From the NCBI GenBank assembly GCA_004558035.1, contig SFEJ01000007.1:1-64000 (forward strand): 64,000 bases of DNA, in the 5' to 3' direction. This document shows, one piece after another, positions 36,457 to 45,467 of this stretch. The notes under the pieces are model-generated. The model worked only from the letters and a program-made list of their open reading frames with translations. It made no database searches and had not been told where the DNA came from. This DNA comes from Opitutia bacterium (lineage in GTDB: Bacteria; Verrucomicrobiota; Verrucomicrobiae; Opitutales; UBA953). Both the position numbers and the translations under genes were made by a program. The number at the start of each line of letters is the position of its first letter. The stretch's first letter is position 1.

Positions 36457-36550
36457 GCTTAAAGGTGAAGGCTTAAAGCTTAGAGAGAAACCTCGACGTC
36501 GGGCAGCGCTCACGGTCTTCTTCAATCCTTTACCTTCAACCCATCTTTAA
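36457..36550. repeat. Heptad words GCTTAAA/GGTGAAG with inverted partner
   Basis: GCTTAAA, GGTGAAG, GCTTAAA, GCTTAGA, GAGAAAC follow in perfect 7-nt register (36457-36491). CTTTACC, TTCAACC and CATCTTT (36527-36547) are approximate inverted partners. The element fills the gap between the GH13 and HAD genes. Confidence 0.65.
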
Positions 36551-36559
36551 TCTCCCGCC

Positions 36560-37732
36560 GTGCTTCCTTCCGTCGTTTCCTTCGATCTCACCGGAACGCT
36601 GCTCAAGCCGTTCCCGTCGCTCGGCGCGCTCTGCGTCGAGGCGATGCGCGCGCAGGGAATCGCGGAAATTCCGCCCGCCGCGGAGTTCGACGCCCGGCGG
36701 ACGCAGGCGCGCCTCGCCGCGCAGGCGAAGGGCGACGCGCCCGTCAGCGAAGCGCGTTCCCGCCGATACTGGCGCGACATGCTCTGGGAAATTTTCGCCG
36801 GGCGCTGCTCCAACGCGCAGTTCGACCGCGCCGTCGCCTTCATTTACGACGCGCTTTCGCGCCCCGAACACTGGGCGATGATGCCCGCCGTCGTTCCCGC
36901 GCTGGAGGCGATCCGCTTTCTTGGCGTGCGCCTCGTCGTGCTCTCCAACGGCGATTCCCGCTGGCGCAAGGCGCTCGCGGACAAGAAGATTCTGCCGTTC
37001 TTCGATCGCGTCTTTCTTTCCTCGGAAACGGGATTCGCCAAGCCGAGCGAGGCGGCGTTCGACAATCTCTGCCGCGAAATGAAGATCGAGCGCGGCGAGC
37101 TGCTGCACGTCGGCGACACGCTCGGCGAGGATATCGTTCCCGCCGTGAACTTCGGCGCGCGCGCGGTCTGGGTCGCGCCGCGCGCGACGGCGCTCCCGCC
37201 CGAAAACGTGCCTTATTTCGAGACGCTCGCCGACGTTCCCGCGTGGATCCGCGCGCGCCTCGTCGCGGGGTTCGCGTGGAAGAAGCCGCCGCGTTCCGCG
37301 CAGAATCTCTTCGCTTCGCTGCGCGGGCTGCCGCCGCAGGATCTCGCGCCGCGGAAATACCGCGAACTCGACCGCGAAAAAGAAGTGCGGATTTCGTCGA
37401 AATTCGTCCGCGAATCCGAAGAACGGCGGGAACGCGGCGACGACGAGCCGCGCGACGTCGCGCCGTTTTTCGAGAAGCTGCTGCGTTCCCGCGGCTTTTT
37501 CGAGCACAGCCTGCAGGCGCGGATTCTGCGCGACTGGGCGGAGCTCGTTCCCGCGCGGCTCGCCGAGCGCACGTCGCCGCTCGCGCTCGAGGATTCGTTC
37601 TCGCGCCTCAAGGTGCATTGCGCGAACGCCGTCGTCCGCGCCGAATTCGAGTTCGAGAAAACCGCCGTGCTGCGCCGTCTCCGCGCCTTGCCCGGCGGCG
37701 AAAAAATCCGCGCCCTCGTCCTCGTCGTCTGA
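36560..37732 (+). CDS. HAD-superfamily domain fused to a DUF721/DciA-like domain
   Basis: 390 residues from a GTG start. Residues 1-~215 are a HAD hydrolase: FDLTGTLL (nucleophile Asp 8; the usual second Asp is Thr), VVLSNGDSRWRKALADKKIL (motif II), KPSEAAF (motif III Lys) and HVGDTLGEDIVPAVNFGARAVWV (motif IV). After a charged linker, residues ~300-390 match the DUF721/DciA pattern (FFEKLL...LQARILRDWAELVPARLAERTSPLALEDSFSRLKVHCANAVVRAEFEFEKTAVLRRL). DciA proteins help load DnaB helicase. The fusion is unusual and the HAD activity may be altered. It ends 6 nt from the convergent antiporter gene. Confidence 0.75.
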   Translation: MLPSVVSFDLTGTLLKPFPSLGALCVEAMRAQGIAEIPPAAEFDARRTQARLAAQAKGDAPVSEARSRRYWRDMLWEIFAGRCSNAQFDRAVAFIYDALSRPEHWAMMPAVVPALEAIRFLGVRLVVLSNGDSRWRKALADKKILPFFDRVFLSSETGFAKPSEAAFDNLCREMKIERGELLHVGDTLGEDIVPAVNFGARAVWVAPRATALPPENVPYFETLADVPAWIRARLVAGFAWKKPPRSAQNLFASLRGLPPQDLAPRKYRELDREKEVRISSKFVRESEERRERGDDEPRDVAPFFEKLLRSRGFFEHSLQARILRDWAELVPARLAERTSPLALEDSFSRLKVHCANAVVRAEFEFEKTAVLRRLRALPGGEKIRALVLVV

Positions 37733-37738
37733 GGGCGC

Positions 37739-39211
37739 TTATTCCGCCGCGGCGCCCGCGGGCGCTTCGACGACGGTCGGAGCCGCGGGCGGCGTTCCCG
37801 CGTCGGGAGTGCCGGCGGGCGCGGCGTCCGGAGCCGCGAGGAAGATCAGCGCGCACAGGAACAGCACGGGAACGAGAATCGGCAGACTGTAGCGCAGCAT
37901 GTAGCCGAAGAAGGTCGGCATCTTCACCTTTTCGGATTCCGCGATGGACTTCACCATGAAGTTCGGCCCGTTGCCGATGTAGGTCAGCGCGCCGAAGAAC
38001 ACCGAGCCGAGCGAAATCGCGACGACCAGCAGATTGTACCGGTGGTTTTCGGAATCCGTCATCCACGTGACGACGTTCGACGCGTCGGCGGAGGCGGGAT
38101 CGTTTTCGGCGAGGCTGCGGATCAGGTCGAAGAAGTTCGCGTAGGTCGGCGTGTTGTCGAGGAAGCCCGAGAGCGAGCCCGACGCGAAGTAGTAGTGCGC
38201 GGGATGCGTCAGCGCGGCGCCGATTTCCGGACCGTGCGAGGTCAGATACGCGAGCGCGGGCACCATCGTCAGGAAGATGCCGATGAAGAGGAACCCGACT
38301 TCGCGGATCGGCTCGAACGAGAAGTTGTTTTCCTCGTGAATCTTCGGGTGCGTCTGGAAATACGACGCGGCGGCGGCGGCGATCATCACGATTTCGCGGA
38401 TGAAATACGTCTCCAGCACTTCGCGCACGGACGCGGAGACCTGCCCGGGCAGAAACACCGCGCAGACGACCACCATCAGGTAGCCGATGTTCTTCATGCC
38501 GCTCACGGAAAGCGTCATGCCCTCCGCGGACTGTTCCGCGACGTGTCCGCGCGCGCCCGCCTTGCGGAAGCTGCGCACGTCGATCAGGTAGAACACGCCC
38601 AGCAGCGCGGCGACGACGAAGCTCCACGGCAGATTCGCGTGCTCGAATACCCAGAAGAAGTCGACGCCGCGCAGGTAGCCGATGTAGAGCGGCGGGTCGC
38701 CGATCGGCGTCAGCGCGCCGCCCACGTTCGAGACGATGAAGATGAAGAACACGATGTGATACGGCGACAGGCGGAATTTGTTCATGCGCATCCACGGGCG
38801 GATGAGCACCATCGACGCACCCGTCGTGCCGATGAGATTCGCGAGCAGCGCGCCCATGAGCAGAAAGACGACGTTCGTCTTCGGCGTCGCCTCGCCGTTG
38901 AGCTTTATCGTGATTCCGCCGGAGATCACGTAGAGCGAACCCACCAGCGCGATGAACGAAACGTATTCCTTGAACGAGTGCCAGACGGCGACGACGCCGT
39001 TCGGCATCCACAGCGAATAAAACGCCGCGACGGCGAGACCCAGCCCCACGGCGACGTGCGGATAGTATTTCTCCCAAAGCTCCTTCGTCCTGTGCGGCGT
39101 GAGCGGCGCGACCGCGATCAGCATCAGCAGCAGCGCGAACGGAATCGCCATCCAAAGCCTCACGGGAGTCTCCGCGGCGGCGGAAAAAATCTGCGGAAGA
39201 AGGTCGTTCAT
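37739..39211 (-). CDS. NhaD-like sodium:proton antiporter
   Basis: 490-residue membrane protein with ~11-12 helices of the ion-transporter (IT) superfamily. Conserved spots include ANLIGTTGASMVLIRPWMR, SNVGGALTPIGDPPLYIGYLRG and SGFLDNTPTYANFFDL, each in re-entrant helix positions of NhaD/CitM-type carriers. A low-complexity Ala/Pro tail (~460-490) is cytosolic or periplasmic. It probably exchanges Na+ for H+; a di/tricarboxylate substrate is the alternative. It follows cstA by 34 nt on the same strand. Confidence 0.85.
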   Translation of the reverse strand: MNDLLPQIFSAAAETPVRLWMAIPFALLLMLIAVAPLTPHRTKELWEKYYPHVAVGLGLAVAAFYSLWMPNGVVAVWHSFKEYVSFIALVGSLYVISGGITIKLNGEATPKTNVVFLLMGALLANLIGTTGASMVLIRPWMRMNKFRLSPYHIVFFIFIVSNVGGALTPIGDPPLYIGYLRGVDFFWVFEHANLPWSFVVAALLGVFYLIDVRSFRKAGARGHVAEQSAEGMTLSVSGMKNIGYLMVVVCAVFLPGQVSASVREVLETYFIREIVMIAAAAASYFQTHPKIHEENNFSFEPIREVGFLFIGIFLTMVPALAYLTSHGPEIGAALTHPAHYYFASGSLSGFLDNTPTYANFFDLIRSLAENDPASADASNVVTWMTDSENHRYNLLVVAISLGSVFFGALTYIGNGPNFMVKSIAESEKVKMPTFFGYMLRYSLPILVPVLFLCALIFLAAPDAAPAGTPDAGTPPAAPTVVEAPAGAAAE

Positions 39212-39245
39212 GGTGAAAAAAGTTTCTTAGAAAAGCGCGGGAAGT

Positions 39246-40796
39246 TCAACGAGATTCGGTTCCGTCGGGCGCGGCGGCGGGCGGTGTCGGCGGCGTTCCC
39301 GAGCGGACGCGCATCACGAAGAACGCGAGCAGCGCGCACGCGAACAGCGTTCCCGCGAGCAGCGAGACGTCGTAGCCGAGCGCGAGGCCGCCGAGCTTGT
39401 GCGGCGCGTTCAGGAAATACGTCGCGCAGACCGCGCTCAGGAAAGCCGCGGGAACGCTCAGCGGCCAGTGCGTCCTGCGTTCCCGCGCCAGCCACGTCGC
39501 GCACGCCCAGAGCGTGAGCGCCGCGAGCGTCTGGTTGCCCACGCCGACGTAGCGCCAGATGACGTCGAAGGAAATCTGGCTCAGCGCGAGCGCGACGCCG
39601 AAGATCGGCAGCGAGACGAGCACGCGGTTCAGCAGCGGCTTCTGCGAGACGCCGAGCGCGTCCGCCGCGATCAGGCGCACGCTGCGCAGCGCCGTGTCGC
39701 CCGACGTGATCGGGCAGACGATGACGCCGAGAATCGCCGCGACCGCGCCGACGGCGCCGAGCCAGTCCGTGCAGATCGCGTTCACGATGACGGCGGGCGT
39801 CTTTCCCGCCTGCGCGGCGGCGTTCAGCCCCTCCGCGCCGCCGCAGTACGCGATCGCCGCGGACGCCCAGATCAGCGCCATTACGCCCTCGGCAATCATG
39901 CCGCCGTAGAACACGGGGCGCGCGTGGCGTTCGCTTTTGAGACAGCGCGCCATCATCGGCGACTGCGTGGCGTGAAAGCCCGAAATCGCGCCGCAGGAGA
40001 TCACGACGAAGAGCATCGGGAAGAGCGGGTTCGCGCCCGCGTCCGCGTGAAAGTTTCTCAGCGCGGAAAAAGTCAGTTCGGGCATTTCGAGCGCGCCGGT
40101 CGCCGTCTTCCAGAGCAGCGCGCCGGAGACGCCGAGCGCCATGAAGATCAGCGTCACGCTGAAGATCGGATAGATTCTGCCGATGATCTTGTTGATCGGC
40201 ATCAGCACCGCGAAGACGTAGTAGAGCACGATCGCGCCCGTCCAGATCGCCGTCCAGCTCAGCGTTCCCGCGAACGGCAGGACGAGCCCGCCCTCGGCGA
40301 CTGCCTCGACGGGGACGACCTCGGAGAGCGTTCCCGAGAGCTGCGCGAGCAGCCCCGCCGGCCCGCTCACGAACGCGATTCCGATCGCGAGCAGCATCAG
40401 CGCGGAAAACGGAATCAGCACGCGCCGCGCGCCGTTCCCGAGCGTTTTTCCGATGAGCTCGGGCAGGCTGCAGCCGTCGAAGCGCATCGAAATCGCGCCG
40501 GAGAAAAAGTCGTGCGCCGCGCCCATGAACACGCAGCCGAGCACGATCCACAGATAGGCGACGGGACCGTAGGCGGCGCCGAGCACCGCGCCGAAGATCG
40601 GCCCCAGCCCGGCGATGTTCAGCAGCTGGATCATGAACGCGCGCCAGGGGCGGATCTCCATGTAGTCCACGCCGTCGTGCAGACGCCGCACGGGCGTCTC
40701 CCGCGCGGGATCGACCCCGAAGAGCTTCGCGACGAAGGCGCCGTAAAAGACGTAGCCCAGAATCAGGCAGACCAAAGCGATGAAGAACGTGATCAT
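39246..40796 (-). CDS. cstA: Carbon starvation protein A (pyruvate/peptide transporter family)
   Basis: 516 residues, ~14 hydrophobic helices. It opens ITFFIALVCLILGYVFYGAFVAKLFGVDPARETPVRRLHDGVDYMEIRPWRAFMIQLLNIAGLGPIFGAVLGAAYGPVAYLWIVLGCVFMGAAHDFFSG in the CstA signature pattern (the conserved segment spans residues ~2-100). Family members take up pyruvate or peptides when carbon is scarce. It is shorter than the ~700-residue E. coli CstA, matching the compact form found in many anaerobes. It heads a two-gene minus-strand unit with the antiporter. Confidence 0.92.
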   Translation of the reverse strand: MITFFIALVCLILGYVFYGAFVAKLFGVDPARETPVRRLHDGVDYMEIRPWRAFMIQLLNIAGLGPIFGAVLGAAYGPVAYLWIVLGCVFMGAAHDFFSGAISMRFDGCSLPELIGKTLGNGARRVLIPFSALMLLAIGIAFVSGPAGLLAQLSGTLSEVVPVEAVAEGGLVLPFAGTLSWTAIWTGAIVLYYVFAVLMPINKIIGRIYPIFSVTLIFMALGVSGALLWKTATGALEMPELTFSALRNFHADAGANPLFPMLFVVISCGAISGFHATQSPMMARCLKSERHARPVFYGGMIAEGVMALIWASAAIAYCGGAEGLNAAAQAGKTPAVIVNAICTDWLGAVGAVAAILGVIVCPITSGDTALRSVRLIAADALGVSQKPLLNRVLVSLPIFGVALALSQISFDVIWRYVGVGNQTLAALTLWACATWLARERRTHWPLSVPAAFLSAVCATYFLNAPHKLGGLALGYDVSLLAGTLFACALLAFFVMRVRSGTPPTPPAAAPDGTESR

Positions 40797-40937
40797 CTTA
40801 AAAATGCAATCCGCCTATTGCATACCTTTGAGGGAACGGAGAAAAGAATTTTCCGCCGTCCCGCCCCCGCGACGCGTTCCCGCGCGGCGCGCAATTATTT
40901 TGATTTTCCTCGGAGAGGAGCGTATTTTCCGCGCATC

Positions 40938-42470
40938 ATGTCTGCACTCAGTGAAGAAGTTTTCGACGCCGTTCTGATGGCGCGCCAGCGCGTTTACGCC
41001 GTGGCGAACCCGACGCCGCTGGAAGAACTCGTCGGCACGAACCTGCCGTTCCGCCTTTTCGTCAAGCGCGAGGATCTCGGCCCGATCAAGGCGTACAAGT
41101 GGCGCGGCGCCTACAACCGCATGGCGCTGCTGACGGCGGAGGAGCGCGCCCGCGGCATCGTCGCGGCGTCCGCGGGCAACCACGCGCAGGGCGTCGCCCT
41201 CGCGGCGAAGCTGCTCGGCGTCCGCGCCAAGATCTTCATGCCGCGCTCGACGCCGGACGTGAAGCAGTCGGCGGTGCGCCGCTTCGGCGGAGAGTTCGTC
41301 GAAATCGTGCTGCACGGCGATTCCTACGACGCCGCGGGCGAGGCCGCCAAGCGCGCCGCGAAGGAGGAGCGCCTGACGTTCGTGCATCCCTACGACGACG
41401 TCGCCGTGATGGGCGGGCAGGGCACGCTCGCGGACGAGGTCGTGATGTCGGGCAAGGGCCCGTTCGACGTCGCGTTTCTGCAGATCGGCGGCGGCGGGCT
41501 CGCGTCCGCTTCGGCGGTCTGGCTGAAGCGCCAGTATCCGGGCATCCGCATCTACGGCGTCGAAGGCGCGAACCAGGCGTCGATGAAGGCGGCGATCGAG
41601 GCGGGAAAGCCGACCGACATTGGGCGCGTGGACATCTTCTGCGACGGCACCGCTGTGCGCAAGGCGGGAACGCTCACCTTCGAAATCTGCCGCGAGCTGC
41701 TCGACGGCATCGTCACCGTCACGAACGAGGACGTGTGCTGGGCGATTCAGAAGCTGTGGGAGACGAACCGCATCATTCCCGAGACCTCGGGCGCGATGGG
41801 CGTCGCCGCCGCGCTGAAGCTCGCGGACTCGCTCGCGGGCAAAAAGGTGCTGACGGTCATTTCCGGCGCGAACGTCGATTTCGGACAGCTCGGCTTCATC
41901 ACCCGCAATTCGCAGGTGAACGGCGCGCGCCGCCGCTTCCTGCGCGTGCACATTCCGGAGCGGCCGGGCGCGTTTCTGGACGTCTTCGGCAAGGCGTTCG
42001 CGCGGCGCAGCATCACGGAATTCCAGTACGGCAAGACGAGCGAAAGCGTCGCGCGGCCCGTCGTCGGCGTCGCGGTCTCGGACGCGCAGTTCGCCGAAAT
42101 CACGGGAACGCTCGACGCCGCGGGCGTCCGCTGGGAAGACGTCACGGGCGACGCGGACACGCTTTTTCGCGTGATTCCCTTCGACCGCCGCCTGCTGAAG
42201 AATCCGCTTTTCGTGCGCGTCGATTTCTACGAGCGCCCGGGAGCGCTGCACGACTTCATTTCGCGCTACCTCGGCGCGGGCGACAACATCTGCTACTTCA
42301 ATTACCTTTACACGGGCGAGCGCGTCGGGCGCGCCTTGCTCGGCGTCGAGTTCGCGGACGCCGCCGCGCGCGCCGCGTTCACGGAAAAGCTCGCGGGCGA
42401 GCAGGGCGACGCCGTGCGTTCCAGCCAGATCGTCGGCGGGAACGTCGCCGCGCGCCTCTGCGGCGAGTGA
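40938..42470 (+). CDS. ilvA: Threonine ammonia-lyase, biosynthetic
   Basis: PLP enzyme converting threonine to 2-oxobutanoate, the first isoleucine step. 510 residues. The catalytic domain has KAYKWRGAYNRM with the PLP Lys, SAGNHAQGVA and the Gly-rich phosphate loop QIGGGGLASASA. The C-terminal third holds two ACT-like repeats (LRVHIPERPGAFLDVFG and VRVDFYERPGALHDFI) for feedback by isoleucine/valine, as in E. coli IlvA. The frame is open far upstream, but MSALSEEVFDAVLMARQRVY is the natural start. Convergent with the methyltransferase gene. Confidence 0.95.
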   Translation: MSALSEEVFDAVLMARQRVYAVANPTPLEELVGTNLPFRLFVKREDLGPIKAYKWRGAYNRMALLTAEERARGIVAASAGNHAQGVALAAKLLGVRAKIFMPRSTPDVKQSAVRRFGGEFVEIVLHGDSYDAAGEAAKRAAKEERLTFVHPYDDVAVMGGQGTLADEVVMSGKGPFDVAFLQIGGGGLASASAVWLKRQYPGIRIYGVEGANQASMKAAIEAGKPTDIGRVDIFCDGTAVRKAGTLTFEICRELLDGIVTVTNEDVCWAIQKLWETNRIIPETSGAMGVAAALKLADSLAGKKVLTVISGANVDFGQLGFITRNSQVNGARRRFLRVHIPERPGAFLDVFGKAFARRSITEFQYGKTSESVARPVVGVAVSDAQFAEITGTLDAAGVRWEDVTGDADTLFRVIPFDRRLLKNPLFVRVDFYERPGALHDFISRYLGAGDNICYFNYLYTGERVGRALLGVEFADAAARAAFTEKLAGEQGDAVRSSQIVGGNVAARLCGE

Positions 42471-42477
42471 GCGCGCT

Positions 42478-43488
42478 TCAGAGCCCGCGCGTTCCCGAGA
42501 GGACGCGGAAGGCGTGGCCCATCTTCGCGGGGTGGATCAGCTCGACGAGGCGCGCGCGTTCCCGCGGCGTGCCGCGCGCGACGATGCGCTCCGTCTCCGG
42601 CAGCGCGAATTTCATGAAGAAGGCTTCCTGGCGCAGCACGCCCGCGTCGGCGAAGCCGCGTTCCCGCGCGGTCTTTTCGAGGCGTTCCCAGAACACGTGG
42701 CAGGTGAGGTCCTGCTCGCCGGGGCGCGCCGTGAGCGCGTTCGTCTGCGCGTGGCGGAAATACGCGCGCGCGGTGCCTTCCGGGAAGGAGTCGAGGCAGT
42801 CCGCGAGCGTTTTGCCGTAGTCGGGAAAGACGATCGCGCCGCGCCACGCGCCCGCGAGGATTTTTTCGAGCAGCGTCTCCGCGTCGAGCGCGATGTCGAG
42901 CCGCCAGCCCTCGTCGATCTCCGCCGGCAGCTCGCGCGCGACGAAGCGCCGCAGCGCGTCCGTCGAGAGCGCGGGCAGGAGCGTCTCGATCCATTCGCCG
43001 CTTTCGCGGGAACGGAAGACGCCGGTTTCGCGCCACGCGCCGTCCCTGAAGATCAGCCGATGAAAGGGCTGCGCATCGAAGAGCTCGTTCGCGAAGACGA
43101 CGGCCTTTTCCGGGATTTCGACGGCGTCGCCGAGACGGAAGCGCCGCGTTCCCGCGAAGGCGTCCGCCGCGCCCGCGAAGAGATCCTGCTCGGGCTCGGA
43201 GCCGATTTCGACGAGCGTGAACTCGCGCGGGTCGGCGCCGGCGCGTTCGAGAAGCGTGCGCGCCGCCCGCGCGACGAGCCCGCCGAAGACTTCGCCGCCG
43301 AGACTCGACGCCGTGTAGAAATCCGTTCCCGGAGCGACGCCGACGCGTTCGCGTTCCCGTGCGTAGTAGCCGCAGCCGGGCGCGAAAAGCGCGATTTCGG
43401 AAAAATCGCGGAAGCTGAGCAGGCCGCCGTTCTTCGCGGCCGCCGCGTCGAGAAGCTCGGAAACGCCGGCGCCCATGGCGGCTCTCAT
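42478..43488 (-). CDS. MidA/DUF185-like SAM-dependent methyltransferase with degenerate SAM loop
   Basis: 336 residues. GCGYYARERERVGVAPGTDFYTASSLGGEVFGGLVARA and ANELFDAQPFHRLIF are typical of the DUF185/NDUFAF7 (MidA) family of protein-arginine methyltransferases linked to respiratory complex I assembly in mitochondria. The glycine-rich SAM motif, usually ExGxGxG, reads VEIGSEPEQDL here, so cofactor binding may be weakened. The start at 43488 overlaps the speA stop by 4 nt (ATGA), so the two genes are coupled. Function in this organism is unknown. Confidence 0.75.
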   Translation of the reverse strand: MRAAMGAGVSELLDAAAAKNGGLLSFRDFSEIALFAPGCGYYARERERVGVAPGTDFYTASSLGGEVFGGLVARAARTLLERAGADPREFTLVEIGSEPEQDLFAGAADAFAGTRRFRLGDAVEIPEKAVVFANELFDAQPFHRLIFRDGAWRETGVFRSRESGEWIETLLPALSTDALRRFVARELPAEIDEGWRLDIALDAETLLEKILAGAWRGAIVFPDYGKTLADCLDSFPEGTARAYFRHAQTNALTARPGEQDLTCHVFWERLEKTARERGFADAGVLRQEAFFMKFALPETERIVARGTPRERARLVELIHPAKMGHAFRVLSGTRGL

Positions 43489-45467
43489 TCCGCGGCGGGC
43501 GCTTCGGGCTTCTTCTCCGGAGCTTTGCGGCGCGCGCGCTTCTTGTGCACGGGGACGAGGTAGGACTTGTCGCGGATCAGCTTTTCGTAGAGCGCGAGCA
43601 TGGAGATGCCCTCGCGCGGGCGCACCTTGTCCGCCTTGGTCGCGCGGTCGATCTCGCGCTTGAGCATGCGGCACAGATCGTCGGCGTTGTACTGAATCAT
43701 GTTCAGAATCTTGTCCACGGAATAGCCCGAGATCGCCTCCTCGATGTAGAAGCCGTCCTCTTCGTCGTCTTCGAGGAAGACGTGCGCCTCGTCCACGCGC
43801 CCGAAGAGATTGTGCAGGTCGCCGATGATGTCCTGATACGCGCCGACGAGGAAGGTGCCGAGGTAGTACGGCGTTCCCGGCGCGAGGCGGTGCAGGTTCA
43901 GCGTGTTGCGGACGTCCTCGAAATCGACGAACTCGGAGACCTTGCCGTCGCTGTCGCAGGTGATGTCCGCGAGCGTCGCGGGAACGGTCGGCTTTTCCGT
44001 GAGCCGGTGCAGCGGCGCGATCGGGAAGAGCTGGCCGATCGCCCAGCTGTCGAGCAGCGACTGGAAGACGGAGAAATTGCACACGTACTGCTCGGAGAGC
44101 ATGACGTCGAGGTCGAGCAGCTCTTCGGGAACGTTGCCCTCGAGCGAAGGAATTTCCTTCTGGATCCGGCGGCAGATCTGCCAGAACAGGCGGTCGGCTT
44201 CGGCGCGGTTTTCGAGATTCAGATAGCCGTGCTGGAAAAGCGAGTGCGCCTCTTCGCGCTTCTGCCGCGCGTCGTGAAAACGCTCGAGCAGGCCGTAGCG
44301 CCCGCCGTCGCGGAGCACTTCCTCGAGCTCGCGGACGATCGCCGCCTTCCTGCGCGTGACGAGCGGCGTCGTCGTGTCGTCCGCGGAGACGATGCGCCCC
44401 ACGGCCTCGGTGACGAGAATCGCGTGCGGGGCGACGATCGCGCGCCCGCTCTCGGAAGTGATCGTCGGGTGCGGCACGTCGGCGTCGTCGCAGACCGCCT
44501 TGATGTTCGCCACAATGTCGCGCGCGTACACTTCCATGGAATAATTCATGGAGCTCTCGTAGTTGGAGCGAGAGCCGTCGTAGTCGATGCCGAGCCCGCC
44601 GCCGACGTCGAGGTGCTCCATCGGGAAGCCCATCTTCGCGAGCTCGCAGTAGAAGCGCGCGGCTTCGGTGACGGCCTTCTTGATGGTCAGAATGTTCGGC
44701 ACCTGCGAACCGATGTGAAAATGCAGCAGGCGCAGCGCGGACGCCATGCGCGCGTGCTTCAGTTTTTTCGCCGCGAGGATGATCTCGCCCGGCGTCAGCC
44801 CGAACTTCGCGTATTCGCCGGCGGACTTCGCCCATTTGCCTTCGCCGCTCGTCGTGAGCTTGACGCGGAAGCCGATCACGGGCTCGGCGTTCATCTCGCG
44901 CGCGATGCGGACGATCTGGTCCACCTCCTCAAGCTGCTCCACGACGATGATCGTGCGCTTGCCGAGACGGCGACCGAGCAGGGCGAGCCGGATGTATTCC
45001 TCGTCCTTGTAGCCGTTGCAGACGAGCAGCGCCTTCTTGTTCTCAAGCAGCGCGAGCGCGATCAGCAGCTCCGGCTTGCTCCCCGCCTCGAGCCCGTAGT
45101 CGTAGTCCTCGCCCGCGTCGAGAATCTCCTCGACGACTTCGCGGAGCTGGTTGACCTTGATCGGGAACACGCCCTGATATTTCCCGCGGTATTCTTCGTC
45201 CTTGATCGCCGCCTGAAACGCGCGGTTGAGCTGGATGACGCGGGAACGCAGCACGTCCTGGATCCGGATCGTCATCGGCGGGCGCAGCCCCATGCTCTCC
45301 GCTTCCTTGATGATGTCGGTGATGCGGATGCGCCGCGCGTCGCCCTGCGGGTGGACGTTGAGGAACCCGTCCTCGTCCACGGAGAAGAGACCGGCGCCCC
45401 AGCGTCTGAAACCGTAGTATTCCTCCGCCTCCGCCGGCGTCCATGCGTTCGTCTGATTTTTCTTCAT
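43485..45467 (-). CDS. speA: Biosynthetic arginine decarboxylase
   Basis: PLP- and Mg-dependent enzyme converting arginine to agmatine for polyamine synthesis. About 660 residues from ATG 45467 (a TTG 30 nt further up is less likely). Fold III motifs are clear: GVFPIKVNQLREVVEEIL with the PLP Lys, LLHFHIGSQVPN, DVGGGLGIDYDGS and SESGRAIVAPHA; the C-terminal LGAYQDIIGDLHNLFG completes the sheet domain. A basic/Pro tail (KKRARRKAPEKKPEAPAAE) is appended. It is the first gene of a two-gene unit with the MidA-like protein. Confidence 0.95.
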   Translation of the reverse strand: MKKNQTNAWTPAEAEEYYGFRRWGAGLFSVDEDGFLNVHPQGDARRIRITDIIKEAESMGLRPPMTIRIQDVLRSRVIQLNRAFQAAIKDEEYRGKYQGVFPIKVNQLREVVEEILDAGEDYDYGLEAGSKPELLIALALLENKKALLVCNGYKDEEYIRLALLGRRLGKRTIIVVEQLEEVDQIVRIAREMNAEPVIGFRVKLTTSGEGKWAKSAGEYAKFGLTPGEIILAAKKLKHARMASALRLLHFHIGSQVPNILTIKKAVTEAARFYCELAKMGFPMEHLDVGGGLGIDYDGSRSNYESSMNYSMEVYARDIVANIKAVCDDADVPHPTITSESGRAIVAPHAILVTEAVGRIVSADDTTTPLVTRRKAAIVRELEEVLRDGGRYGLLERFHDARQKREEAHSLFQHGYLNLENRAEADRLFWQICRRIQKEIPSLEGNVPEELLDLDVMLSEQYVCNFSVFQSLLDSWAIGQLFPIAPLHRLTEKPTVPATLADITCDSDGKVSEFVDFEDVRNTLNLHRLAPGTPYYLGTFLVGAYQDIIGDLHNLFGRVDEAHVFLEDDEEDGFYIEEAISGYSVDKILNMIQYNADDLCRMLKREIDRATKADKVRPREGISMLALYEKLIRDKSYLVPVHKKRARRKAPEKKPEAPAAE

